This document shows positions 17,311-26,361 of a stretch of 64,000 nucleotides of DNA, one piece after another. Within the stretch, counting starts at the first letter, position 1; every line of letters begins with the position of its first letter. The position numbers were made by a program, and so were the translations under genes. The notes beneath the pieces are model-generated. The model was not told the DNA's origin and made no database searches. It saw only the letters and a list, made by a program, of their open reading frames with translations. The DNA is from Brevibacillus sp. JNUCC-41 (GTDB lineage Bacteria > Bacillota > Bacilli > Bacillales > DSM-1321): the NCBI RefSeq assembly GCF_014844095.1, contig NZ_CP062163.1, positions 3,939,501 through 4,003,500 of the forward strand. Direction: 5' to 3'.

Positions 17311-17618
17311 AATTTATCTATATTTTTTTAATGTAGGTCTTGATAAACAATGATATTCGGCAAATAGACATTTTTTCTCCAATTCCGCCCATTAACGTAT
17401 GATCTGGATAATAGATCAATAATGGACCAGGCACGACGATATAGTATTCTCCATTGCAAAAGGAGTGGAGAAAGATCAAATAAATAACTAACCGCTTAAA
17501 AAAACGTATTTCGGTCCATTAACAGACATTTACTTTTATTATTTAGATAGTTAAAGTTATAAACAATAATAAAAACTTACTATTCAGTATTATTTGAAAA
17601 ATGAAAGTGGAGGATCAA
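17311..17618. other. Upstream region of the D-aminoacylase cluster
   Basis: About 300 bases without a gene. It should hold the promoter of the regulator gene at 17619. I see a short direct echo of TCCATTA-like sequence near 17511 and AT-rich runs at 17535-17600 but no convincing -35/-10 pair. Confidence 0.35.
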
Positions 17619-18938
17619 ATGAATACAAAAGTATTAGTAATAGGTCCTATAGATTTAGTAGAACTAGTGCTTACCATCGGCCAATCGTACTCTGACATTA
17701 CCATGTTACCTGCACCTTATAAACATGAACAGGAAACAATAGATGTGATTAGAAGAAGAGTCGACGAGGCGGATGTTTTATTCTTTTTAGGCACCATTCC
17801 TTATCAAATGGTAAAGAATCAAAATATTACAAAGCCAATGGTTTTTATCCCCTCAACAGGAACATCTTTGTATCGAACACTTTTTAAGATCATTACTGAA
17901 ACTTCTTTCAATCCAATCAAGGAACCGTTAAGGATTAGTATTGACACATTGCCAAATAGAGAAGTAAAAGAGTGTTTTGAGGATTTAGAAATATATCCAG
18001 AAAAGATGTTTCTGAAAGCTGATCACAAAGCGGATGAATTGGTTCATTTTCATTATGAATTATGGAAAAATAATCAAACTCAGGTGGCCGTTACATGTGT
18101 TAAATCTGTATACGAATCGTTAAAAGGGCTAGGGGTGCTAGTATTCAGGGTCCTCCCTACAATGTCCGCCATTCGATCTAGTTTGAATAATGTTCTCTTG
18201 GAGGGGAAGGCCTTACTTCAAAGCGATACACAAATTGCCATTGGAATCCTGCATTTTAATAACTTGCTTTCTTCTTTAAAAAAGCCCGTATCAGAATATG
18301 GAGAACAGCGAAAAAAAGCAGCACTTCAAAATATTCTTATCGATTTTTGTGAAGAGGCCCAGGCTATTTTTGACTGGTCAGAACGAGATGAAGTCCGATT
18401 TATAACTACTCGGGGCGCCATTGAAAGGACTACCCACAAATATAAAAAAGCTCCGCTATTAGATGAGATAGCCATGAAAATCGATGTAGAGACCACCATC
18501 GGAATAGGATTTGGATATACAGCAAACGAAGCGGAAGTGAGTGCCCGTAAAGCACTTATGAAAGCGAGGCTTAATAAACCGAGTTGCTTTGTGGTTGACA
18601 TGGATGGAACGGTTTTTGGGCCTGTCGGAAAAGATGGGAGATTGAAATATTCCTTGCGGAGTGATGACCCACATCTAATGAATTTAGCAAAAACGGCTGG
18701 GCTCAGTATTGCAACCATTAACAAATTACTTTCCTTTTGTGAGTGCTTTGGCAATAGATGCATCACAGCTAATGATCTTGCTAACGGACTGGGTTTGACC
18801 ATTAGGAGCGCAAGGAGAATCCTGAATACCCTTGAAAATACGAATCTAGCCGTCATCGTGGGTGAGGAACAGCCCATAAACCGAGGAAGACCCCGACAGC
18901 TATATGAATTCCAATTTTCCAGGGAGTCAGTCAGATAA
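17619..18938 (+). CDS. Putative transcriptional regulator with GGDEF/GTP-cyclohydrolase-III-like domain and C-terminal winged helix
   Basis: A 439-residue protein. ATG 17619 follows GTGGAGG; the ATG at 17601 lies before the ribosome site. The first 190 residues are a mixed alpha/beta region of no family I recognise (KVLVIGPIDLVELVLTIG, then DEADVLFFLGTIPYQ). The middle third ends with TTIGIGFGYTANEAEVSARKAL, a pattern of nucleotidyl-cyclase-like/GTP cyclohydrolase III domains. The C-terminus from about 355 is a winged-helix pair (ITANDLANGLGLTIRSARRI and NRGRPRQLYEF). It is the first gene of the D-aminoacylase cluster, so it likely controls it; the signal may be a nucleotide or a small metabolite. 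Confidence 0.6.
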   Translation: MNTKVLVIGPIDLVELVLTIGQSYSDITMLPAPYKHEQETIDVIRRRVDEADVLFFLGTIPYQMVKNQNITKPMVFIPSTGTSLYRTLFKIITETSFNPIKEPLRISIDTLPNREVKECFEDLEIYPEKMFLKADHKADELVHFHYELWKNNQTQVAVTCVKSVYESLKGLGVLVFRVLPTMSAIRSSLNNVLLEGKALLQSDTQIAIGILHFNNLLSSLKKPVSEYGEQRKKAALQNILIDFCEEAQAIFDWSERDEVRFITTRGAIERTTHKYKKAPLLDEIAMKIDVETTIGIGFGYTANEAEVSARKALMKARLNKPSCFVVDMDGTVFGPVGKDGRLKYSLRSDDPHLMNLAKTAGLSIATINKLLSFCECFGNRCITANDLANGLGLTIRSARRILNTLENTNLAVIVGEEQPINRGRPRQLYEFQFSRESVR

Positions 18939-18975
18939 GGTTTTATTTATTAATAGTGAAGAAAGGGGAACTTTT

Positions 18976-20454
18976 ATGAGAATAGCAATCGGTCAGTTGG
19001 CCCATGAAACGAATACGTTTTCTCGAGTAAGAACGACAGTCGACTTATTTAAAGTATGGGAATGGACCCAAGGAAAGGAACTTCTCGATAGGCATACTGG
19101 TGTATTGGATTATTTGGGTGGGATGATCGAACGGGGAGAAGAGCTGGGGATTGAAATTGTGCCAACCTTTGCAGCCATGGCCAATCCTTCAGGAACGATA
19201 ACACAGGAAACGTTTCAAAAAGCAAAAAATCTATTAATATCAAGTATTATGAATGCTGGAAAATTGGATGGGATTTGTCTATTTCTTCATGGAGCAGGAG
19301 TAGCAGAAGGAGTTGACGATATTGAAGGAGAGATCCTATCGGAATTAAGAAGCGTTTTGGGTTCAAAAATACCAATAGTAGCTGCTTTGGACCTCCATGG
19401 TAATATTACGGAAACCATGGTTGAAAAAGCAGATGTACTGCTCGGCAATATAGATTACCCTCATACGGATTCCTATGAAAGGGGGATAGAAGCGATTGAT
19501 ATAACCGCTCGCATGATTCAAGGGAAAGTTAACCCGGAAATGGCTCTATCTAAATTACCATTACTAATTCCTACTACAACCTCCTACTTTTCTCCAATTA
19601 AAGAAATCAATGAATGGTGCGAGGAATGGGAAAAGCATCCCGAGGTCCTTGATTGTACCTTATTCCATGGCTTTCCATATTCAGATATCCCTCACGCAGG
19701 AGTTTCGGTAATTACCATTACGAATAATGAACCCTCTTTAGCACAAAAAATATCAAATGATATAGCTGCTAGAATTTTTGAAAAGAAAGATGAATTTTAT
19801 CCAATATTGCCGACACCAAAGGAAGCCATTTCATATGCTTTCTCCCGAAATGAAATGCCCATCATCATTAATGAAGCTTCTGATAACCCTGGTGCTGGTA
19901 CACCAGGTGATGGCACCTTTTTATTGAAGGAAATGATAGAAGCAAACATTCCAAATAGCTGCTTTGGGTTTATTTTTGATCCAGAAGTAGCAAAAGTGGC
20001 CCATAAAGAAGGTGTGGGGTCCCTAATTCATGTCGAATTAGGCGGAAAAACAGATCGTTTACATGGTAACCCTCTAAAAATATCAGCTTATGTAAAAAGC
20101 CTATCTGATGGCAAGTTTATTCAGTCCTCACCGATGTGGAATGGAAGCAAGGTGAACCTGGGGAGAAGCGCAAGATTATTGGTTGGTAATGTGGATATCA
20201 TTGTATGCTCTGTTAATTCCCAGACCTTTGATGAACAAATTTTCCTTCTTCATGGAATAGATGTTGAGAAATCAAGTATTGTTGGTTTGAAATCATCTCA
20301 CCATTTTCGCGCAGCCTTCATGCCTATTGCTAAAGAAATCATAACGGTTGACTCGCCTGGGTTAAGCAGTGCGAAGTTATCAACCTTTGATTACAAGAAT
20401 ATAAGCAGACCGATTTACCCTTTTGATTCTATTTTAAATCATCAATTAGTCTAA
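18976..20454 (+). CDS. M81 family metallopeptidase (MlrC-like)
   Basis: A 492-residue protein. ATG 18976 follows AAAGGGGAA; the reading from 18904 overlaps the regulator gene and has no ribosome site. Family markers are RIAIGQLAHETNTFSRV at the start, AALDLHGN and GNIDYPHTDSYERG (the zinc-site region), and the C-terminal EASDNPGAGTPGDGTFLL. The founding member MlrC cuts linear microcystin-derived peptides that contain D-residues. With a D-aminoacylase and a transporter next to it, it probably hydrolyses a D-amino acid-containing peptide or cyclic imide in the cytoplasm. Confidence 0.85.
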   Translation: MRIAIGQLAHETNTFSRVRTTVDLFKVWEWTQGKELLDRHTGVLDYLGGMIERGEELGIEIVPTFAAMANPSGTITQETFQKAKNLLISSIMNAGKLDGICLFLHGAGVAEGVDDIEGEILSELRSVLGSKIPIVAALDLHGNITETMVEKADVLLGNIDYPHTDSYERGIEAIDITARMIQGKVNPEMALSKLPLLIPTTTSYFSPIKEINEWCEEWEKHPEVLDCTLFHGFPYSDIPHAGVSVITITNNEPSLAQKISNDIAARIFEKKDEFYPILPTPKEAISYAFSRNEMPIIINEASDNPGAGTPGDGTFLLKEMIEANIPNSCFGFIFDPEVAKVAHKEGVGSLIHVELGGKTDRLHGNPLKISAYVKSLSDGKFIQSSPMWNGSKVNLGRSARLLVGNVDIIVCSVNSQTFDEQIFLLHGIDVEKSSIVGLKSSHHFRAAFMPIAKEIITVDSPGLSSAKLSTFDYKNISRPIYPFDSILNHQLV

Positions 20455-20478
20455 CTAATATATAGAGGATGTGGTCAA

Positions 20479-22101
20479 ATGCTAGACGTGATTATAAAAA
20501 ATGGAAGGGTTTATGATGGGACAGGGAACCCTTGGACGAAAACTGACATTGGAATCGAGGATGGAAGAATTACTTTAATGGGGAATTTAAGCAGCGAACA
20601 GGCTGGGCAAACCATAGATGCCAATGGGTTGGCAGTTTCACCAGGATTTATTGATCCTCATGTTCATTCCGATTTACTTTGCACTGTTCCAGAAGTTCAT
20701 AAAATAAAAGCACTTCAGGGTGTGACCACAGAATTATTTGGCCAGGATGGTATTTCTGTTGCTCCTGTATCAGAAAAAACAAAGCCGTTATGGAAAAAAC
20801 AATTAAGTGGACTGAATGGTGATATTGGGGAATGGCCATGGAATAGCATTGATGAATATTTTTCATTTCTAGAAAAGTCAAAAATGATAGGAAACGCAGC
20901 TTACCTGGTACCTCATGGCGCGGTTCGTTCCTTGGTCATGGGATTTGAAGATAGGGTGGCAACTAAACAAGAATTGGAAAAAATGCGTTTGCTGGTCGAG
21001 GAAGGAATGCGTATGGGAGCAGTAGGCTTGTCCTCAGGATTGGTATATCCCCCAAATGTTTTCTCCAATAAGGAAGAATTGATTGAAATATGCAAGGGTA
21101 CCGCGAAATATGATGGCTGTTTCGTTGTCCATATCCGGAATGAAAGCATTCACTCTTTATCAGCTTTGGATGAAGTCATAGATGTTTCCAGACAATCCGG
21201 TGTAAGATTACATATTTCTCATTTTAAGATAATCGGCCAAGGAAACAGGGATAAATTTAAGAAAGCACTGGATAAGATGAGTGCCGCTAGACAGGAAGGT
21301 ATTGAAATTACCTTTGATCAATATCCATATTCAGCAGCTTCAACCGTTTTTCATGCCATACTTCCACCTTGGATGCATGCAGGCGGAACGGAAGAAACGC
21401 TGAAACGATTGAGTATTCCAGAATTCAGAAAAAGAATCTCTGATGAATTTAAAACAAACACAGACTATGAAAATTGGGTTTTGAATTGTGGCTGGAAAAA
21501 TATCATGATTACCTCCGTTCAAACGGGTTCTAATAAACGCTTAGAAGGTAAGGATATGATTGAAATTTCAGAAATCAGGCAGCAATCCCCTGAAGATGCC
21601 GCATTTGATATTCTTATTGAGGAAAAAGGGAATGTAGCAATGGTCATTCATTGGGGCTTTGAGGAGGATGTTTTGCAGAGTATGTGTCATCCGCTGCAAA
21701 TGGTGGGATCTGATGGGATTTTTGGTGGTAAGCCGCATCCACGATTACACGGGACATTTCCGAGAGTATTAGGCAAATATGTTAGGGAAGAAGGAGCTTT
21801 GACGCTTGAACAAGCGATTCGTCGAATGACAGGTGCTCCTGCGCAGCTAATGAGATTAAAGGATAGGGGGCTAATTAAAGAGGGATATCAGGCAGATATT
21901 GTTATATTTGATCCCGGAAAAATTAAAGATCGAGCTACATTTGATGAGCCGCTATTAGAACCTGAAGGCATACATGTGGTTTATATAAATGGAAAATTAA
22001 CCGTTTATCATGGGGAATACACAGGAGCACGATATGGGAAGGTAATTAGAAGGTTCCGAAGTTCAAAAATAAATAAAGTGGCAACATTTCAGGATCGATA
22101 G
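20479..22101 (+). CDS. D-aminoacylase / N-acyl-D-amino acid deacylase
   Basis: A 540-residue amidohydrolase-superfamily enzyme of usual length. Metal-site motifs: FIDPHVHSDLL (HxH), CFVVHIRNES, RLHISHFKIIG and VGSDGIFGGKPHPRLHGTFP, the last two being strong D-aminoacylase signatures with the catalytic Asp in GSDG. The enzyme releases D-amino acids from N-acyl derivatives. Its start is 24 bases behind the M81 gene with AGAGGATG before it. Together the two hydrolases would break down acylated D-amino acids or D-peptides that the following MFS protein may import. Confidence 0.9.
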   Translation: MLDVIIKNGRVYDGTGNPWTKTDIGIEDGRITLMGNLSSEQAGQTIDANGLAVSPGFIDPHVHSDLLCTVPEVHKIKALQGVTTELFGQDGISVAPVSEKTKPLWKKQLSGLNGDIGEWPWNSIDEYFSFLEKSKMIGNAAYLVPHGAVRSLVMGFEDRVATKQELEKMRLLVEEGMRMGAVGLSSGLVYPPNVFSNKEELIEICKGTAKYDGCFVVHIRNESIHSLSALDEVIDVSRQSGVRLHISHFKIIGQGNRDKFKKALDKMSAARQEGIEITFDQYPYSAASTVFHAILPPWMHAGGTEETLKRLSIPEFRKRISDEFKTNTDYENWVLNCGWKNIMITSVQTGSNKRLEGKDMIEISEIRQQSPEDAAFDILIEEKGNVAMVIHWGFEEDVLQSMCHPLQMVGSDGIFGGKPHPRLHGTFPRVLGKYVREEGALTLEQAIRRMTGAPAQLMRLKDRGLIKEGYQADIVIFDPGKIKDRATFDEPLLEPEGIHVVYINGKLTVYHGEYTGARYGKVIRRFRSSKINKVATFQDR

Positions 22102-22166
22102 ATAATACGCATTAATTTGCATATGGAAAGAAAAACGAAGGATTAGTAGAAAAAGGGAGGAATAAG

Positions 22167-23387
22167 ATGAAGCGTTACATTGGAGGGTCCCAAAATAAGC
22201 ACTTTATATTATTTTTGCTGTTTGTTGGTTATCTGGTTGATTATTTGGATCGGATGGTCATGAGTGTGGCTGTTGTATCTATAAAGGAAGAATTTAATTT
22301 GGATGCTGCTGCTGTCGGGGCAATCTTGAGTAGCTTCTTCCTATCCTATGCCATCATGCAAATACCAGGAGGATGGCTAACAGATAAACTGGGTTCGAGA
22401 AAAGTCTTAATATGGTCCATCATTGTATGGTCTGTTTTTACCGTATTTACCGGTTTTGCCTGGTCCCTTATTTCGTTACTCGTCATACGTTTTCTTTTCG
22501 GGCTCGGTCAGGGAGGATATCCTTCCGCTTCCCAAAAAGGGATTGCGGATTATTTTCCCCGGGATGAAAGGCCGAAGGCTTCTGCTTATTTGATGTCATC
22601 CAATTACTTTGGGATGGCACTTGCCCCGCTGGTGGCTGCGCCGATGATTTTATTTATGGGCTGGAGAAATATGTTTTATGTAATCGGATTGCTAGGAATA
22701 TTGTTAACGATCGCTTTCTGGGTATATTTTAAACCAAAAGAAAGCACTGCTCCATTAAAAGACAATAGTGTTCCAATGAAGGAATTGCTGATGAATTCCG
22801 GATTGTGGAAAATAACTGTCATGTGGTTTGCTGCCGGAATAGTAAATTGGGGGCTTTCCTCCTGGATTCCATCTTATTTGATGGAAGCTAGAGGAATGGA
22901 CCTATTGTCCATGGGTTTTTATGCAGCGTTACCGGGTATCTCAACAGGAGTTGCCATGTTGTTCAGTGGATGGCTTCTTGACAGGTTTTTTAATAATTTG
23001 GAAAAATATTATGCGGCATTTGGCATGCTTATGTCTGGGATATTCCTATATTTGATGTTTACATCGACCTCCTTAGTAGCTGCAATGGTTTATTTGAATC
23101 TTTGTATGGTCTTTAAAAGCTTTGCCTTTACAGTTGCTTTTGCTTTGCCGCATAAAATCATGTCTAAAAAGGTTATCGGTTCCGCAATGGGAGTAATTAA
23201 TATGGGGGCACAGGCCGCAGGTTTCATATCACCTCTTGTCATGGGCTTTATCATCACCCTTACAGGATCCTACAATGGGGCATTTTGGTTCTTGATCGCT
23301 TGTTCCGCCATTTCAATAATTGCTGCGCTATCCATTAAAAAGAATCATCATATGGAGCAACCAAAAGATGTTGACTTATTAGCATAG
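22167..23387 (+). CDS. MFS transporter, anion:cation symporter type
   Basis: A 406-residue protein with twelve hydrophobic helices. The first loop motif IPGGWLTDKLGSRKV is the MFS signature; YLDRMVMSVA in helix 1 and GLGQGGYPSASQKGIADYFP are typical of the ACS group, which imports organic anions such as sugar acids, phthalate or N-acyl amino acids. The ribosome site GGGAGGAA lies before ATG 22167. It closes the regulator-M81-D-aminoacylase cluster and probably imports the substrate for those enzymes. Confidence 0.88.
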   Translation: MKRYIGGSQNKHFILFLLFVGYLVDYLDRMVMSVAVVSIKEEFNLDAAAVGAILSSFFLSYAIMQIPGGWLTDKLGSRKVLIWSIIVWSVFTVFTGFAWSLISLLVIRFLFGLGQGGYPSASQKGIADYFPRDERPKASAYLMSSNYFGMALAPLVAAPMILFMGWRNMFYVIGLLGILLTIAFWVYFKPKESTAPLKDNSVPMKELLMNSGLWKITVMWFAAGIVNWGLSSWIPSYLMEARGMDLLSMGFYAALPGISTGVAMLFSGWLLDRFFNNLEKYYAAFGMLMSGIFLYLMFTSTSLVAAMVYLNLCMVFKSFAFTVAFALPHKIMSKKVIGSAMGVINMGAQAAGFISPLVMGFIITLTGSYNGAFWFLIACSAISIIAALSIKKNHHMEQPKDVDLLA

Positions 23388-23439
23388 TAGATGAATAGGC
23401 GATGTATACCTGTCAAAAATGAAAACAATATGGAAAGGA

Positions 23440-23490
23440 AAAACCCTGGGATTTGGCCTTGAAAACCAATCCCGGGGGTTTTGGCTTTAT
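23440..23490 (+). terminator. Terminator of the D-aminoacylase cluster
   Basis: AAAACCCTGGGATTTGG (23440-23456) pairs with CCAATCCCGGGGGTTTT (23466-23482), followed by a T-rich tail. It ends the four-gene cluster. Confidence 0.8.
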
Positions 23491-23726
23491 TTATGAAGAC
23501 TCAAAAATAAGCAGGTCCATCTCTTTCCGCCCCTTCATTGAAAAATTTGTAATTTTTTCTAGTATCCTCAGCTACAGTACAAGCCGTTTTATAGTAAAGG
23601 CATATCGTATAAACGAGGGGGAAACCTTGAAAAAATGAGAACAAGCATTTATTCTCCTATTGTTTTTTCATCCAAGTAAACCCATCTCTCTAGTAATAAA
23701 TTTTTAAAAAAGGAGACGTTTAGGGA

Positions 23727-24299
23727 ATGTGGCCAATTAAAAATGGTAAGGAAAGGATACATCAGCCGAATAAAAGTACAATACTGTCCAAGCAAGAGAT
23801 GAATGCCATTGAGTCCTGGATATCTCAAATAGGGATATTCCAAATTTATAAAACAGCTGGACAAATAGTAGCTACAGCCAGAAAAACGCTTAAGTTCAAG
23901 TATAAAATGATCGGGCATGGTTTTAACCGGGTCGTCTATGATTTAAATAATGGCTATATTTTAAAAATTGCATTGTCAGAAGTAGGATTAATAAGCAATG
24001 CAAATGAAGCTTATATATATAATAACTGTAATGAGGAAGTCAAAAAGTATTTATGTCCGGTTAAGGAGCATGGGACGGGCTGGATTATCATGAAAAAGGT
24101 GGACACGAAAGTGCCGCTTGCAATCAAGGAATATACGAAACTGATCAAGTTGGAATTAAAATTACTGAGGCACGGTATTATACCAATAGATTTGCGTTTA
24201 GAGAATGTCGGATATAACGAGAATGATGAAATGGTCGTCATTGATTACGGTCTATTCACGATGGATCTCAAAAGCCCTGTGCTGCGATGGTTTGTTTGA
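23727..24299 (+). CDS. Protein-kinase-like fold protein
   Basis: A 190-residue soluble protein. After about 60 residues it shows kinase-like elements: GHGFNRVVYDLNNGYILKIA, with a glycine-rich loop and a Lys two strands later; a hinge GTGWIIMKK; a catalytic-loop look-alike GIIPIDLRLENVGYNENDEM (Asp and Asn in place); and VIDYG in the DFG position. It is shorter than a full Ser/Thr kinase and lacks most of the C-lobe. Similar small proteins exist in Bacillus. The target is unknown. AAAGGAG lies further upstream; AGGGA lies next to the start. Confidence 0.65.
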   Translation: MWPIKNGKERIHQPNKSTILSKQEMNAIESWISQIGIFQIYKTAGQIVATARKTLKFKYKMIGHGFNRVVYDLNNGYILKIALSEVGLISNANEAYIYNNCNEEVKKYLCPVKEHGTGWIIMKKVDTKVPLAIKEYTKLIKLELKLLRHGIIPIDLRLENVGYNENDEMVVIDYGLFTMDLKSPVLRWFV

Positions 24300-24392
24300 T
24301 GATGGGGCATCCTAAAATGGTAATTACAATGAGGTGATTTGGAGAAGCGGTGAATCTTGTGGACGTTCTTGATTTTATCGAATTGTCTAAAT

Positions 24393-24439
24393 GAAAAAAG
24401 CATGTTACGAAGGACTTTTTGTGCAACATGCTTTTTTAT
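24393..24439. terminator. Bidirectional terminator
   Basis: GAAAAAAGCATGTT and AACATGCTTTTTT frame an 18-base loop. A-run and T-run on the two sides allow it to end both the + strand kinase-like gene and the - strand thioesterase gene. Confidence 0.85.
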
Positions 24440-24444
24440 CTAGT

Positions 24445-24861
24445 TTAAAGGATCATAACTGATGACACAACGCTTGCCACTTTTTTATCATTTTGAAATA
24501 AATCTGCGAGTACATAAGCAGTTTTTTTTCCGATTCGGTCTACTTTTGCTTCAACCTGTACGTCTCCTAATCTCACTGGTCGATGAAAGGTAGTATGTAA
24601 ATCAATGGATGCGAAGGATTGTCCGATACTTAATTTAGAGGATATCGCATAAGCCATCATAATATCTGCTGCAGAAGTGACAAATCCACCCATTGCTACA
24701 CCAATTCCGTTAATAAACTTTTCATCTACTTTCCATACACCTCTCGCAATTCCATCCTGGGCATAATTTGCTTCAATCTGTAATGTTAGATCACAATTCG
24801 GAGGTTGTTTCCCCTCTGTTAAAACTTGTAAAAGTTCATGCCCTTTAAGTGATTTCCCCAT
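24445..24861 (-). CDS. PaaI-type hotdog thioesterase
   Basis: A 138-residue protein with the PaaI-like hotdog pattern: GIGVAMGGFVTSAADIMMAYA around the central helix and SIDLHTTFHRPVRLGDVQVEA in the strands, ending in a typical LADLFQNDKKVASV. ATG 24861 is eight bases behind GGGGAGG; the longer frame from 24909 has no ribosome site. Such enzymes hydrolyse acyl-CoA thioesters in the cytoplasm; the acyl group is not shown. Confidence 0.85.
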   Translation of the reverse strand: MGKSLKGHELLQVLTEGKQPPNCDLTLQIEANYAQDGIARGVWKVDEKFINGIGVAMGGFVTSAADIMMAYAISSKLSIGQSFASIDLHTTFHRPVRLGDVQVEAKVDRIGKKTAYVLADLFQNDKKVASVVSSVMIL

Positions 24862-25108
24862 TAAATTGCCTCCCCTTGAATAAGTTGAAACTACAGAATA
24901 TTCTAACATAAATCTTGATGTTACATGTCAATGAAGTTATTAAGTTTACAAATAAAGTAAAAAACATGAAGAAGAGAGCGGATATCTAAATTAACTGGAA
25001 AATTTTTTAGAAAAAAATGGCTTTTCCTCGAATTTGCCTACCTACTAATAGTTTTTTGCTTAAGCTCTTTTCGTAAAGATTGTTGTTTTTAAAAACTAAA
25101 CGATTTAA
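24862..25108. other. Intergenic region, no gene seen
   Basis: Contains the expected promoter area of the - strand thioesterase gene and an AT-rich run up to the GC-rich repeat. I see nothing else. Confidence 0.4.
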
Positions 25109-25236
25109 GGTTGATTGGAGCGCAAGTGCGAGACTCCTGCGGGAGCAGCGGGACAGGTGAGACCCCACAGGCGTTTACGCCGAGGCGGCTAACAGGCCCG
25201 CCCCACGGAAAGCGAGCATCTGAAGGGAAATCAACC
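25109..25236. repeat. GC-rich Bacillus-type dispersed repeat
   Basis: A 128-bp block much richer in G+C than its surroundings, bounded by the inverted repeat GGTTGATT (25109-25116) and AATCAACC (25229-25236). The inner part (AGTGCGAGACTCCTGCGGGA, GGCGTTTACGCC, AAAGCGAGCATCT) is the known style of intergenic palindromic repeat found in many copies in Bacillus and relatives, likely a folded RNA or non-autonomous element. One copy is seen in this window. Confidence 0.75.
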
Positions 25237-25460
25237 ACGCCGCTTTACTTGGTAAATAGCAACAAAGTATGAGAAAACAGCCTTTGCTTATTATCTCAAC
25301 GGCCTATTATCTGATTGAAATTTAGAGTGATTAATTATCGGAAAAATCAAAAATATTCTTCTTTTTCTAATTAAATTGTGATAGTGTATAAATCTAAGAA
25401 GGATTGCCTTCGTTATTTTAATAATGAGAAGTATTTAATTCGTCAGAGAGGAGTAATATT

Positions 25461-26315
25461 TTGGAACATCTTCCTTTTAAATTATTAGTAAAGGAAAAAT
25501 TTGACCAATTATCGGCAGGTCAAAAAAAAGTTGCCGCTTACCTGATTGAAAATTTGGATGAAGCCGCCTTTAAAACGGCATTTCAAATTGGTCGGGAAGC
25601 GGAAGTTAGTGAAACGACGGTCATTCGGTTTTCCTATTCATTAGGATTTGAAGGGTTTAGTAAAATGCAGGCCAGAATTCAAAAACAGCTGCTGCACCAA
25701 AATCATATAGACATATCCAACAAGGATTCCATTCTCCGCTTTGATGACAAGCAAGACCCATTTACCAAAGTCATAGAAAACGAAGTTCATATTTTAAGAC
25801 ATCTATTAGATCATACGAACGTTCAGGATATATGGAAAGCAGTCGATGTCTTGATCCAGGCTGACCAAATATTAATTGCAGGGCATCGCATTTCCCATGC
25901 CGCCGCCTATTGGTTCTCCTATACGCTAAGTTCATTAAGGGAAAATGTAAGTTTATGTTCACCAACAGGTGACTTCTATGAAAAGTTTTGTAACCTCACT
26001 GACAAGTCTGTGATAGTCGTTTTTTCCTTTCCGAGGTATGCAAATGAAACATTAAAAGTTGCTGAGTGTGCCAAAGAACAAGGAGTTTGTTTAATTTCAG
26101 TTACAGACCGCCTTCTGTCACCTGTTGGCCGCATCGCTGATATTGCATTGACTACTGAAGAAAACGCAGAAACCGGAACCAATTCAATCGCTTCGGTCAT
26201 TAGCTTATTGGACTTGGTTATTGCAGGCATACATCAAAAAGACGAAAAACGGATCCATACCCATCAGCAAAAATTAGAAAGGCTATATTCAAGTTATGAA
26301 GTGTTTAATGAATGA
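25461..26315 (+). CDS. RpiR/MurR-family transcriptional regulator
   Basis: A 284-residue regulator that starts at TTG 25461 behind AGAGGAG. The RpiR helix-turn-helix covers residues 1-77 (LSAGQKKVAAYLIENLDEAA, then VSETTVIRFSYSLGFEGFS). A SIS sugar-isomerase-like domain follows at about 120-255 (DQILIAGHRISHAAA, VVFSFPRYANETL, ISVTDRLLSPVGRIAD). SIS domains normally bind phosphosugars. The gene heads an operon of D-amino acid conversion genes, so this member may sense another ligand or a related metabolite. It probably controls the operon from its own upstream region. Confidence 0.88.
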   Translation: MEHLPFKLLVKEKFDQLSAGQKKVAAYLIENLDEAAFKTAFQIGREAEVSETTVIRFSYSLGFEGFSKMQARIQKQLLHQNHIDISNKDSILRFDDKQDPFTKVIENEVHILRHLLDHTNVQDIWKAVDVLIQADQILIAGHRISHAAAYWFSYTLSSLRENVSLCSPTGDFYEKFCNLTDKSVIVVFSFPRYANETLKVAECAKEQGVCLISVTDRLLSPVGRIADIALTTEENAETGTNSIASVISLLDLVIAGIHQKDEKRIHTHQQKLERLYSSYEVFNE

Positions 26316-26361
26316 GTCTTTTATAAAGTTAAAATTCATGTAAAGGAGGGGGTGCATCATT

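Noticed and set aside
18326..18877. 183-codon - strand frame inside the regulator gene
   Set aside because: It is fully antisense to the regulator gene, which has a ribosome site, family motifs and a good start; no domain is seen in the antisense reading.
23453..23638. 61-codon + frame after the MFS gene
   Set aside because: It begins inside the terminator stem at 23440-23482 and has no ribosome site.
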